This document shows, one piece after another, positions 45,118-55,100 of a stretch of DNA of 64,000 bases. The notes under the pieces were generated by a model. That model had not been told where the DNA came from and made no database searches. It worked only from the letters and a program-made list of their open reading frames with translations. Each line of letters opens with the position of its first letter. Position 1 is the stretch's first letter. Origin of the DNA: a virus; the IMG/VR virus record IMGVR_UViG_3300010885_031189, positions 34,320 through 98,319 of that record, one strand, 5' to 3'. The translations under genes were made by a program, and so were the position numbers.

Positions 45118-46083
45118 ATGGGACGTCCTTTAAATAAGAAATATTTTGGTAATCGCAACGCTGGCACTGCCGTAACAGGTGATGATGGTCTAGGTGGAAA
45201 TCAAGTTGCAAGTGTAAATGTTACTACTGCAGGTACATATACAACAAAACCAGTAATCACCTTTTCAGCACCTGACAAATCAGCTATCGGTGGTGTAACT
45301 GCATTAACTACAGCAGCTAATACATTTATGAAGGCTGTTAGCGCAACGGTCGGTGCCCCAGGCGGCGCAGGCAACGCTTATGTAGTAGGTGATATTTTAA
45401 CAGTAACACTAAGTACAGGTGTGTCAACTTTTACAGTTGCTACAATTGATGGTGGCGGTGGTATTGCTACAGTAACAGTATTAGACGGTGGAACACACAC
45501 TGGTGTATTATTGACAGGACTTAAACCAACAACAGTAATACATGGTGACGGAACAGCAAGTGCAGCAGTTGCTGGTACACTATCATTAGTATACGGTCTT
45601 AAGGCAGTAACACTAACTAATAATGGTTCTGGCTATACAGACCCAGCTGATGCTGGTGTAATCGTAACTGGTGCAAATACTGGTGTTGCAGCAGTTGCTG
45701 CCAGTGTAATGGGAACATCTACTATAGTTGGTAACAATGAAAATGCTATCAACATTTCTGCTTGGATTCCAACTGCAAACGGTGGATCAAGCTCAGTGGC
45801 TGGTGACATTGTAAAACAGGTAAGTGGTAGTCGCTACAAAGTTGAAACAGCGCAAGGAACTGGTATTGTCAAACTAGTTGCTGCAGCTCCTGCAGCAGGA
45901 CAAGCTACCATTGTTGCAACAGATTTTGCAAGTGCAACATATTATGTTACTAAGTTGACTGGACATAAAGCAACATTGACTAGATTTGGTGGAGGTGCAT
46001 ACGAATTTGCAGATGGTGCAGCAGTTGCTTGGACATTTGCAGCAGCAACTACTCTAAAAAATGTTACCATTTCTAATACTTAA
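45118..46083 (+). CDS. Virion structural protein, MGRPLNKKYFGN family
   Basis: A 321-aa protein from ATG 45118, chosen because AAGGAG lies six bases before it; the upstream in-frame ATG at 45064 has no ribosome binding site. The start MGRPLNKKYFGNRN is widespread in virion proteins of T4-like aquatic phages. The remainder is Ala/Thr/Gly/Val-rich and beta-like, with the glycine-tyrosine module seen in other virion proteins here (TTAGTYTTKPVITFSAP and TNNGSGYTDPADAGVIV). The strong ribosome site and favoured codons suggest high copy number, so a head decoration or tail surface protein is possible. Location unproven. A terminator hairpin follows. Confidence 0.75.
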   Translation: MGRPLNKKYFGNRNAGTAVTGDDGLGGNQVASVNVTTAGTYTTKPVITFSAPDKSAIGGVTALTTAANTFMKAVSATVGAPGGAGNAYVVGDILTVTLSTGVSTFTVATIDGGGGIATVTVLDGGTHTGVLLTGLKPTTVIHGDGTASAAVAGTLSLVYGLKAVTLTNNGSGYTDPADAGVIVTGANTGVAAVAASVMGTSTIVGNNENAINISAWIPTANGGSSSVAGDIVKQVSGSRYKVETAQGTGIVKLVAAAPAAGQATIVATDFASATYYVTKLTGHKATLTRFGGGAYEFADGAAVAWTFAAATTLKNVTISNT

Positions 46084-46100
46084 TTGGTAATTAGCTAAGG

Positions 46101-46128
46101 TAGGAAGAGGGCGTATGCCCTCTTCCTA
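46101..46128 (+). terminator. Long perfect hairpin after the MGRPLNKKYFGN gene
   Basis: TAGGAAGAGGGC pairs over 12 bases with GCCCTCTTCCTA around the loop GTAT. The bases after it are AT-rich without a T-run, so termination strength is uncertain. Confidence 0.7.
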
Positions 46129-46147
46129 TATCTATATATTAATATTA

Positions 46148-46155
46148 GATAAATA
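46148..46155 (+). promoter_or_regulatory. T4-type late promoter motif heading the fibre block
   Basis: GATAAATA, 25 bases before the ATG at 46181 and 19 bases after the preceding hairpin. Confidence 0.6.
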
Positions 46156-46180
46156 TCTAAAAGCGTAGGAATTAGCCATA

Positions 46181-46813
46181 ATGTCATCTACCGATAGAAT
46201 CTCGGGCAATTATAATTTAATAGCCGTCAATGGAAACATTGATATAACTGCTAACGGTGGTATAGGTACTACAACCATTTATGGAAATTTAGTTGTTATT
46301 GGTACACAGACTAGCTTACAGTCAATTGATACATTAGTTAGTGATAATATCATTACACTTAATGCCAGTGTTATAAATGGTGTACCTATATTAAATGCAG
46401 GCATTGAAGTTCATCGTGGAGATGAACCAACAGTTGCATTAAGATGGTCAGAAGCAGTAAAAAGATGGCAAGTTACTTCAGATGGATCATTCTATGCAAA
46501 CTTAATGGTAAGAGTAGAAGATGATACTGATCCACATTTAGGTGGTAATTTATATGTAAATGGATTTGAAATTCGTTCATATCCTAATCAGAATATTATT
46601 CTACATCCAGGATTTAATGGGACAGCATCAGGACAAGGTGGTGTTCAACTTATTTCTGGTAATATAAATGCAAATGTGGTAATAGGGTCTACTGTTGTAT
46701 ATGCTAAAGCACCAGGACCAGGTGAAACTGGTATATATATAACAAGTGAAGTAGCATATGCACAAGAATTAATCACCAAGCGCCGAGCGTTAGTATACGC
46801 TTTGGTATTATAG
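46181..46813 (+). CDS. Tail fibre or fibre-network protein
   Basis: A 210-aa beta-rich protein. TTTIYGNLVVIGTQTSL, then LVSDNIITLNASVI, then GIEVHRGDEPTVALRWSE and VKRWQVTSDGSFY form a chain seen in long fibre proteins of T4-like aquatic phages. HLGGNLYVNGFEIRSYPNQN is a further typical fibre motif. The same IGT/VSG-type unit recurs in the large fibre at 60246. It heads a run of small structural genes, 8 bases before the next. No enzymatic or S74 domain is seen. Confidence 0.7.
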   Translation: MSSTDRISGNYNLIAVNGNIDITANGGIGTTTIYGNLVVIGTQTSLQSIDTLVSDNIITLNASVINGVPILNAGIEVHRGDEPTVALRWSEAVKRWQVTSDGSFYANLMVRVEDDTDPHLGGNLYVNGFEIRSYPNQNIILHPGFNGTASGQGGVQLISGNINANVVIGSTVVYAKAPGPGETGIYITSEVAYAQELITKRRALVYALVL

Positions 46814-46821
46814 GAATAGAC

Positions 46822-47154
46822 ATGGCATTATTAAGTACCGTATTAACAGCAAATATCTCCAGCATTTATACTAGTAATGGTAATAGTGTAGTAACTACTA
46901 TGTATTTTTGTAATACTAGTAATGTAACTGCTGAATTCAGCTTATATGCTGTACCCAATGGCGCAACAGCAGGTATAACTAATGCGATTTATTATCTGGT
47001 TCCTTTAACTTCACATGACACTTATGTTATTGATACTGAAAGATTAATGTTAGAAAACGGTGATGGTATATTTGCCAACTTGACTATGGATGCAAATGCG
47101 GATGCAAATTCAAGTCCTACTATAGTAGCAACAATAACAAGTATTGGTATATAA
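46822..47154 (+). CDS. Small virion protein, paralogue of the gene at 59881
   Basis: A 110-aa all-beta protein: MYFCNTSNVTAEFSLYAVPN, then DTYVIDTERLMLENGDGIFA. The order of motifs (TN/CNTS, then LYxxP/LYRST, then LExGDxI) is the same as in the 119-aa product at 59881, so the two are distant paralogues. TAATG couples it to the next gene. A small beta-sandwich capping or linking fibres is plausible, but function is unknown. Confidence 0.65.
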   Translation: MALLSTVLTANISSIYTSNGNSVVTTMYFCNTSNVTAEFSLYAVPNGATAGITNAIYYLVPLTSHDTYVIDTERLMLENGDGIFANLTMDANADANSSPTIVATITSIGI

Positions 47155-47573
47155 TGGGTCGTTTCTTAAAAAATCGTGAATTAAGATCAGGCAGTTACAG
47201 TATTAGATTACCTATGGGATCTAGTGCAGTGGGACCTAATTCTCCTGTTAGTGGATTGATGCGATATAATACCACATTTAATAGATTTGAATTTTATGCC
47301 ATTGATAGATGGAAGCAAGTCTCATCTGGTGACCCATTGGGTGCTATAAAAGATACGTTTTACGGTGACGGTGTATTAAGAACATTCGGTCCAATGATTG
47401 AATCATATGTTGCTGGCAGTGAAGTTAGATTATTAGTTTTTGTGGGTGGAGTATTTCAAAATCCAGGTGATGCATTTACGGTAGATGCTGATATGATTAC
47501 TTTTACTAGTACTCCACCTGATCAACACCCAATTATTATATTGCATGGTTATGCTAATTTAAAAGAACAATAA
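47154..47573 (+). CDS. Small structural protein of the fibre block
   Basis: A 139-aa protein; its ATG overlaps the previous stop. The N-terminal MGRFLKNRELRSGSYSIRLP and GLMRYNTTFNRFEFYAIDRW KQ segments are typical of short fibre-associated proteins (a strand with a W and the phrase RYNTTFNRFE is found where fibres describe their own baseline). The second half (YGDGVLRTFGPMIE, then VFVGGVFQNPGDAFTVD) is a beta domain with the VGGVxQxPGxxYT pattern common in phage tail fibres. Exact role unknown. Confidence 0.65.
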   Translation: MGRFLKNRELRSGSYSIRLPMGSSAVGPNSPVSGLMRYNTTFNRFEFYAIDRWKQVSSGDPLGAIKDTFYGDGVLRTFGPMIESYVAGSEVRLLVFVGGVFQNPGDAFTVDADMITFTSTPPDQHPIIILHGYANLKEQ

Positions 47574-47603
47574 AATGAGTATAATTAACCACAGGGCATT
47601 ACA

Positions 47604-48416
47604 ATGGCAATAGGTCGTATATCCGGCTCAATGTTGTTCAGTAATCTTGAGCGACAAGGCCAAGATTTAGCAATTGAAGGTAATTTAATATATTTTGATG
47701 TTACTCAACGCAGAGTAGGTATCAATACATTTACACCTAATGTAGCATTAGATGTAGTTGGTTCAGCGAATATAACTAGTAATTTATTTGTTGGTGGAAC
47801 TGTCATTGTTGGTAATTCTTATATGTTACCACCACTAAATGGTGGTCCTGGACAAGTACTAGGTACTGATGGAAATTTTGTAACATATTGGATACCAGCA
47901 CCACCTGAAAGTAGTATTAGAAGACATAAATATGAAAAAACTATAGATACCCTATTAGGATTTGGAAATGTTGAATTTCAGATGGAGTTGGGTGTAAGTT
48001 CAATTGTATATAATTTAACAGTATCAAGACCAGTTAAAGTAGAAGTATATTCTACTCCAGATAGAAATGAAAATAACCCATATACTTTTATCGCTACACC
48101 AGAACATTTGACTGATGATGGCACAGTTGTTTTAAATGATGGAAGTAGTTTCCAAAGTAGACAATATAGTATTTTTGCTAATTTAGAAGACCCACCAACT
48201 ACTAATGTATTTGTTACAATTAGTAGTATTGATGAATATTTAGCGGCTACCCCTGTTTATTTCAGTGTGATTTATTTCCCAGCAGTTACTGATAGTAGAC
48301 CAACTGTAGATGTGGTTGATACTTTACCAGTAGGTGGATATGTTGGTAAAATGGTATATCTGAGACCGTTGAGTCAATCTTATCTATGGGTCGATGATAT
48401 GTGGAAACCATTATAA
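47604..48416 (+). CDS. Tail fibre-like protein
   Basis: A 270-aa protein. MAIGRISGSMLFSNLERQGQ starts it, followed by RRVGINTFTPNVALDVVGSA and NITSNLFVGGTVIVGN, the repeated fibre-shaft motif (GINTxxPxxxLDVxGxxxxxxNLxVGG) of many phages. The C-terminal half is a beta domain (YKLxVSRPVKVEVYST type: NLTVSRPVKVEVYSTPD). It ends with a short W-rich segment (YLWVDDMWKPL). It belongs to the same late unit as the genes before it. Confidence 0.7.
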   Translation: MAIGRISGSMLFSNLERQGQDLAIEGNLIYFDVTQRRVGINTFTPNVALDVVGSANITSNLFVGGTVIVGNSYMLPPLNGGPGQVLGTDGNFVTYWIPAPPESSIRRHKYEKTIDTLLGFGNVEFQMELGVSSIVYNLTVSRPVKVEVYSTPDRNENNPYTFIATPEHLTDDGTVVLNDGSSFQSRQYSIFANLEDPPTTNVFVTISSIDEYLAATPVYFSVIYFPAVTDSRPTVDVVDTLPVGGYVGKMVYLRPLSQSYLWVDDMWKPL

Positions 48417-48449
48417 GTAATGTCTTCACATACCGTTTATGAAATGTTT

Positions 48450-48457
48450 GATAAATA
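48450..48457 (+). promoter_or_regulatory. T4-type late promoter motif
   Basis: GATAAATA, 51 bases before the ATG at 48509. A GAATAC/GTATTC hairpin (48470-48485) and AAGGAG follow in the leader. Confidence 0.55.
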
Positions 48458-48508
48458 AGTTTATATGTTGAATACTTTAGTATTCATCGCGCAAGGAGCA
48501 AAAGAATA

Positions 48509-50839
48509 ATGGCTATTCGTACAATTTATGAGAATGTTAAATCTGATTTTTATGCAGTAGAACGCAGTGGATACACAACTGTATCTGGGGCAGTATATGC
48601 TACAGTGACTGACCTACTTAATCATGGTTTCACTCTTTCTTCTGTGGTATATACTGATAGTAATGGTTTAATCACTACTGGTACATGGCCTATTAGCGAA
48701 ACTTTATATTCACTAGTTTCTCCAGGTGTCGGATACAAGGTAACTGATGTTTTAGAAATGGAAGGTGGCACATATCAAACTACACCATTAAGTCTCGTTG
48801 TTGATAGTGTTACTGCCACTGGTGGAATTGTTACATATCATATAACATCAACTGGTGATTATGATGCTCCTCCAGCTTCTCCAGTTTCAATGATATACCC
48901 AGCAGCGTCTACAACTTTTGTCGGCACTATTACTGCTGGCGCCGCTGTAGTTGCTGGTGGCAATAATGTATCTATCTTATCATCTATCACCCCTGCTGAT
49001 CCGATTCCTAGTGCCCCAGGCTCAACTGGACCTGCTGATAAACACCCCTACATAGGGACCAGCGAGATGGGTGACTGGCCCACTGCTACTTACCTAGCCA
49101 CTCGTCAACTTAATGTATTATGGGCTACTACCAGTTCAATAGATACATCTTTAGTTAAAGTAGGACAGGAAATATATGGGGACGGAATTCCAACAGGTAC
49201 CGTAATAACAGCTATACGGACTTTTAGTCGCATTACTGGTGTCAATGGGCCGCGTGAACCTCACATCGTATTGGACGGCCTGTCCTGGTATATTTGGAAA
49301 GATACTTCTGTGGTGGTAACTGCAATAATAGTAAGTAATCCTATAACAGTAGAGGCTGCTGCAGTACTTCATACACGCGGTACAGGTGCCACTTTTAACA
49401 ATACAGAAACAACTACTCCATCCAAATGGACTGCTATTGTTGAGGCAGGTGCAACGGTTGATCCAATGAATGATGATGTTGGTGTATATGCTAATGTAGC
49501 AACAACTACAATAGATTCCATATATGTTGAAGTTGAGGATTTAGTTGGTATTAAAATATATCCTGGACACCTAGTAGTTAGTACTTTGGAAATAGGTAGT
49601 ATTACCGGCATAACTACAGTAGTAGCAGTAACGGCTAATTCAATTACCAATATTTCAAATGTTACACTAAGTCTGTCACAGACATTAGGTATAGCAGGAG
49701 AACAGCTACATTTTATATTCCCAGAATTGCAACCTTGGAGATTAGCACTTGATGTGTATAGTGACCAACAAGTTGCAGTATACGCAGCAACACCATTGCA
49801 ATTAACCGATACTGGAAATATTGCTAGAGTTACAAATGAAAATGGAGAAATAGTAGATACTGCTGGTGCAATGGGATCACAACCCACAGGTAGCTTGTCT
49901 CCACCAATTCCTGCATCTGGTGTTATATCTGGAAAAGTTTATTCTATATCACGAATTAAAGACCCAGCTAGTGCAACTTCGCTAGCAACTTCATTTTCTT
50001 CGTTAGTAGAAACACTAGATGGTGCAATTAGTAGTGTGTCTGGAGATAAACCAGGACAGTTTTTTACTTGTATTACTCCTAAGCCAACTAGCATCACAGG
50101 GACCGGAGAAGTTTTAAAAATGGACGGTTCACCTTGGTCTGGTGATTCATCACAAGGCTTTGTAAATCGTACAATTAGAGTTGGTGCTTATCCACAAGCA
50201 TATCCATTGAATTACGCAGTTACTATAACAGATCATGGTTTATTCTTTGGCATGTGGGAAGGAACATGGTCTACATTACAACGAACTTTGAATGCCAAAA
50301 AAGACAATTACTTTAATTGGTTGGTGATACAACGCCCAGTAGATAGATTTACTGGTGAAACTCTAACTACTGGTAGAGCACCCGTATTCTGTATCAACAG
50401 CGTTGGATATAAATATTGGAAATTCATTGTCAGAGAAGCTGATATATTGCACCCAAGTCAGGGTGATCCTATGGTAAAAAGTAGTATTTATGATGCTGTA
50501 ACCAAAGCACCACTACTACAAACTACTTACTATAGAGTTCCAGCAGATCAGCATTCTGAAGATAGTTTTGCAGTACTCAACACATCTAATCAAATAGCAT
50601 TAACGGAAGATAGTAAATACTTAGTTGGATTTTTACATAATTTAACCACACCTAGATTCAGATATTCAGAAGAGATAGATATGATTGGACAAACCTCTGC
50701 TGATGTATGTATGTCTAGTAATGATATTTCATTAACAACATATAATGAATCTGGTCCTAGACTATATCGTGCTATGCCATCTAACAATAAGTATAACTCG
50801 GGTCTTAGAATTTGTATTCTTAAAGATACCGCAAATTAA
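48509..50839 (+). CDS. Virion protein, tandem paralogue of the next gene
   Basis: A 776-aa protein. The N-terminus and the C-terminal 330 residues match the 430-aa protein encoded next: FNWLVIQRPVDRFTGE / FRWFLIQRPVDRITGN, FIVREADILHPSQ / FVVREVDVVSPSQ, FLHNLTTPRFRYSEEIDMIG / FINNLTTSRYKYADELDMLG. An insertion of about 300 residues in the middle contains the glycine-tyrosine module (SLVSPGVGYKVTDVLEMEGG, then TSTGDYDAPPASP). AAGGAG lies 12 bases upstream of the ATG. No known domain; a fibre or tail-surface protein is inferred from the neighbours. Confidence 0.7.
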   Translation: MAIRTIYENVKSDFYAVERSGYTTVSGAVYATVTDLLNHGFTLSSVVYTDSNGLITTGTWPISETLYSLVSPGVGYKVTDVLEMEGGTYQTTPLSLVVDSVTATGGIVTYHITSTGDYDAPPASPVSMIYPAASTTFVGTITAGAAVVAGGNNVSILSSITPADPIPSAPGSTGPADKHPYIGTSEMGDWPTATYLATRQLNVLWATTSSIDTSLVKVGQEIYGDGIPTGTVITAIRTFSRITGVNGPREPHIVLDGLSWYIWKDTSVVVTAIIVSNPITVEAAAVLHTRGTGATFNNTETTTPSKWTAIVEAGATVDPMNDDVGVYANVATTTIDSIYVEVEDLVGIKIYPGHLVVSTLEIGSITGITTVVAVTANSITNISNVTLSLSQTLGIAGEQLHFIFPELQPWRLALDVYSDQQVAVYAATPLQLTDTGNIARVTNENGEIVDTAGAMGSQPTGSLSPPIPASGVISGKVYSISRIKDPASATSLATSFSSLVETLDGAISSVSGDKPGQFFTCITPKPTSITGTGEVLKMDGSPWSGDSSQGFVNRTIRVGAYPQAYPLNYAVTITDHGLFFGMWEGTWSTLQRTLNAKKDNYFNWLVIQRPVDRFTGETLTTGRAPVFCINSVGYKYWKFIVREADILHPSQGDPMVKSSIYDAVTKAPLLQTTYYRVPADQHSEDSFAVLNTSNQIALTEDSKYLVGFLHNLTTPRFRYSEEIDMIGQTSADVCMSSNDISLTTYNESGPRLYRAMPSNNKYNSGLRICILKDTAN

Positions 50840-50856
50840 TCAGGAGTTTTAATATA

Positions 50857-52149
50857 ATGGCTTGCTATTCAGTTCAAAAATATGGATTTACTACCATCTC
50901 AGAAATGATGATTGATATCGTTTCTGAGATGACAACAACATTAGGTTCTTTGGTATCTGCTACACACTTTGTTGAGGGTGTTACTTACACTATTGTTGAG
51001 GTGGGATCTGATCCTACAGATTTCACAAATGGTGCTGATCCTTTATATGCAGCAGATAATGTTACAGGTACTGTTTTTACTATGGGAGCAACCCCACTTA
51101 CTGGTAACGGAACAGCAACTATTCTTAAAGATGCACCATATTTTGCAGTTAAATTTGGTACACCTGGAATTACTGGAGTAGTTATTTTAGAAACAACTGA
51201 AGCAGTTGACCCAATGGCAAATGTAACTACCACCACAGGCGGTGCAAATTCTACTATAACTGGAGCATGGCGGTTGTGTTTCAACCAAATAAGTGAGGTT
51301 CAGTTAGCAGTTCACGCTGGTACAGCATTGCAGTTAGAGGATGATGGTACAGTAGCTTATTTAAATAATAGAGCCCTAACTTCACCAGCATTTAAAGAAC
51401 CTGCAGGAAATATTGGTGCTGATTGGACTGGCGCGGCAGGAATTCCATTAGCAACTGATGCAAATCAAATTTGGCTAAATCGCACACCTGACATTGGTTC
51501 AGAAAATGCATATCCGATGAGTTATGCTTTGACAATTACCAATCGTGGTGTATTCTTGGGTGTATGGCAAGATAGTCAGGAAGAAATTCCACAATCTACT
51601 CCTGGAATTCCTGAAGTAGTAACCGGCGCATATGGTCGTAGTCCATTTAGATGGTTCTTAATACAGCGTCCAGTTGATCGTATAACTGGTAATGTTCGTG
51701 GTGGAGTTTCAACTGCAGAAACAAGCAGATGCCCTGTGTATTGTGTATCAGGTACTGGTGTACCAACTGATTACAGAAAATTCGTTGTTAGAGAAGTGGA
51801 TGTAGTAAGTCCTAGTCAGAAAAAATATGCAGCAGTTCCATCAGAAGATACTACGGCATTACTAAATCCATTCCCACAACAGTCATTGACTGAGGGTGGA
51901 GAGTTCGTTGTTACATTCATCAATAATCTTACTACTTCTAGATACAAATATGCAGACGAGCTTGATATGCTAGGCACAGTTAGTGCTGAAGTAATCGGAG
52001 CTGGTACTAGCATTGATGTTACTGTATACGCTGAAGCAGAGACTCGTACTTATACAGCCATATATGCAAATCAGCAATTTGGTACTGGCATGAGACTAAT
52101 GTTATTGACTGCATGTTCAAAGGTAATTGAAGATAGTCATCTTGCATAA
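50857..52149 (+). CDS. Virion protein, tandem paralogue of the previous gene
   Basis: A 430-aa protein, the shorter member of a duplicated pair. It keeps the common core (WRLCFNQISEVQLAVHAGTA, AYPMSYALTITNRGVFLGVW, FRWFLIQRPVDRITGN) and lacks the long insert of the 776-aa copy. The N-terminus, MACYSVQKYGFTTISEMMID, is the part that T4-like aquatic phages use at the start of a family of structural proteins. It is 17 bases downstream of its paralogue. It may form mixed oligomers with it, or be an alternative receptor-binding part. Confidence 0.7.
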   Translation: MACYSVQKYGFTTISEMMIDIVSEMTTTLGSLVSATHFVEGVTYTIVEVGSDPTDFTNGADPLYAADNVTGTVFTMGATPLTGNGTATILKDAPYFAVKFGTPGITGVVILETTEAVDPMANVTTTTGGANSTITGAWRLCFNQISEVQLAVHAGTALQLEDDGTVAYLNNRALTSPAFKEPAGNIGADWTGAAGIPLATDANQIWLNRTPDIGSENAYPMSYALTITNRGVFLGVWQDSQEEIPQSTPGIPEVVTGAYGRSPFRWFLIQRPVDRITGNVRGGVSTAETSRCPVYCVSGTGVPTDYRKFVVREVDVVSPSQKKYAAVPSEDTTALLNPFPQQSLTEGGEFVVTFINNLTTSRYKYADELDMLGTVSAEVIGAGTSIDVTVYAEAETRTYTAIYANQQFGTGMRLMLLTACSKVIEDSHLA

Positions 52150-52158
52150 GACGGTGAA

Positions 52159-55100
52159 ATGTTCAGTAGCGTCTCGGCTTGTACTCCCAATAGTCAGGTC
52201 TATGTAACTTTCCTGTCATCAACGAATCAAATTCTTGACATTACATCTGCCGTTGATATTACTGTCAACGGCAGTTTAATTGAGACTAGACCAATAAGTC
52301 TACTCACTGGCGATTCGGTAATAGGGACAATAACTACGCCCGCAGGTTACTTAGCTCACGACCTTTATCCATATACACTCGATGATAAGCAAAATTGCTT
52401 TGCAATAGTAAATAAAAATAATTATAATCCTACTGTAACAGTAGATGCATCACGCAAAAAATGGTATAACTATATCCCTGCAAATTTCTTGATAAGCTTT
52501 TATCATTCTGGTATTATACAACAAGTATATCCAGGATTCGGGCAAGGTACAATTGATGTTAGTAAATTACATATAATATTGAGTCCAATAGATAACGCAG
52601 TATTCTTTTACTCATCTCAAAATGTATTAGTATGTAAAGCGATATTACCTGCAGGACCAATAGAATATCAAAAACTAATAACTACCTATCCCAATTCATC
52701 AATAATAGTTTATCATGCTATAATTTTATGCAACAATAAAAAATTATATAGAATTAGAATTGACAGTAATTTTCAGGATAGTCAAGAATTTACCCCTACT
52801 GTAATACCAATAAGTTCATTAGCTCCTCTTTATTTTGAACAGGACTTGCCTAACGGTACAACATTTATTAATGCTTCCAGAAGAAGATTCAATTCTAGCA
52901 TTTTTCCAGTAGTAACTACACTAGCAGTACATGGTACTAATATTTGGTTAGCTGGCGAAGGAACTTTGTTCTTATTAACCAAAGATTTTATATTAATTAA
53001 TAAATTTATAGTAGTAAATGAACAAATACTTGGTATGGCAAGTATCGGCAATGATGTTGTTATAACAACAAAAAATAATAATGCTTATTATGTTAGTAGT
53101 ACTGGTGTAGTTACTTTAATATACCAAGCAGCCGCTCTTGGTACTCCTGCTAGTTGTAACGGCATTGTTTATTTACCTGATTCAAATAACCAACAAATCT
53201 TAATGTTTACGGATGCTTCTGGAAATTACCAAACAATAGCTACTCCGGATTTTGTACCATCTTATGCTAGAGAATTTGAAGGTAAAATATGGGTTACTGG
53301 TCATGACTCAATTAAGGTATTGAGCATTGAAGGTAATCAAATAATTAATACAATATCATTTACTGATAAAGTTACATTAGTCTCAGTACTGCAAAATTCC
53401 ATAATTGCAACTCATTTCTTGAAGGATGTAGTTACACTAGATTTAACTGGTATTAAAAAAATTATACCATTTACATTAGATACATTAAGAGGACCAATTA
53501 GTCATATTGGAACTTCACCTAATGTAATAAAAATGTTAGGACAATCATCATTTATTCCAATATGCGGCCCCAATCTTACATATTGGGTTAATGGGGTAGC
53601 AGGTACTGCAGCTAATAACGGAGATTTCTTTGGTGTTAGTTATAAAGCAACTGCTAATGGAACATTCAGAACGGTATTCATATTAGGAGATATTGCATTT
53701 GATGTTGATGTAGTAGCTTCATCATCCTCATCTATATATGATTTTTTTGAAGCTACGGTAAGTGGAACTAATGCATTATCAGGCTCATTTACTCCAATAT
53801 ATACACCTAATATCGGAACAATTGATAATGGAATTACCTCTAATATTGGTATCGGGTTTAATTTGAATGTATATGGTAATACTTATTCTTCAGTCAGCAT
53901 AAGCACTGAAGGCTTTTGGGTTATGGGTAATACCGTATCATTGGAAATTCCAGGAATTACCACGGATGCTTTCTATATTGAATCCGATAATCTTTATCAA
54001 GGATTGCCCATCAATAATGTTGATCCATTGAATATTGGATTAGGAACTTTGAGTAATGGAGAAACTCCTGGTATATATTATAGCACTGGTACAGTCGATG
54101 ATTTTAATTATTTCCGTGCTCGATGGGTAGGAACATCCAGTAACTCCTACCCATTGGGCACTACAATAATTACAACAACTGATATCATAACTTCAAATAT
54201 TATTCCATTAATGTCTATTACTGGAATATCATCCGGAGACTATATTAGCGGTAATGGTATTGTCTTATCTTCACAAGTACAAAGTGTAGTTGTTAAGAAT
54301 GAAACCAGTATTGCATATTTCGGTAATACATCTGCTAATTATATATCAATTCAGAACCAGAGTTCTAATATTGTACAATATTCAACTGCAGTTTCTAGTG
54401 TTACTGGACAGGTCGCTTACGTTACTAGTACTGAATGGATAACTACTATCGGTAATATAATACTTGCTTCTAATAATGATACAATAACAGTTGATGGTAT
54501 TTCATCAATCCAAATGGACTCCGGATATAAATTGAGTGCAACATATTATGCTCCATATGATCCATTCCAACATATAACTGATATTTTAAGTATTGACTAC
54601 CATAGTATAACATTAACCGCGATAACTCATACCTCCCTAAGTGCTAATATTTATGTATCTGAATCTGATTTTAATTCAGTATATATATATCAATCTATAT
54701 TTGGTATTGATATATCCGGACCACACATCATTACTAATAAAATAACTTCAATATTACCAGACTTATCGGTAGAATATATTTTGCAATTGGATGCACCGCA
54801 TACATTGCATGACGGTGATGAGTTTTCAGTTGCAAGTACTATTTTTGGAATTGAACCAGGCAAAGGAGGAAATACTGGGTTACCAATCCTTTATATGAAT
54901 AATAAAGTAAACTTAACAAATCCTATTACCATATCTTCACCAACTGATACTATACATTTTTATGGTAATTTTGCAATAGTTGACAATATACAAACTATTT
55001 CATCAAATACGGATATATTATTCAAAGCTAATGTACCTGCACCAGCATATACATATGAAGTTGGTATATATGTAGGTGCAAAATATCAATATGTTGAATT

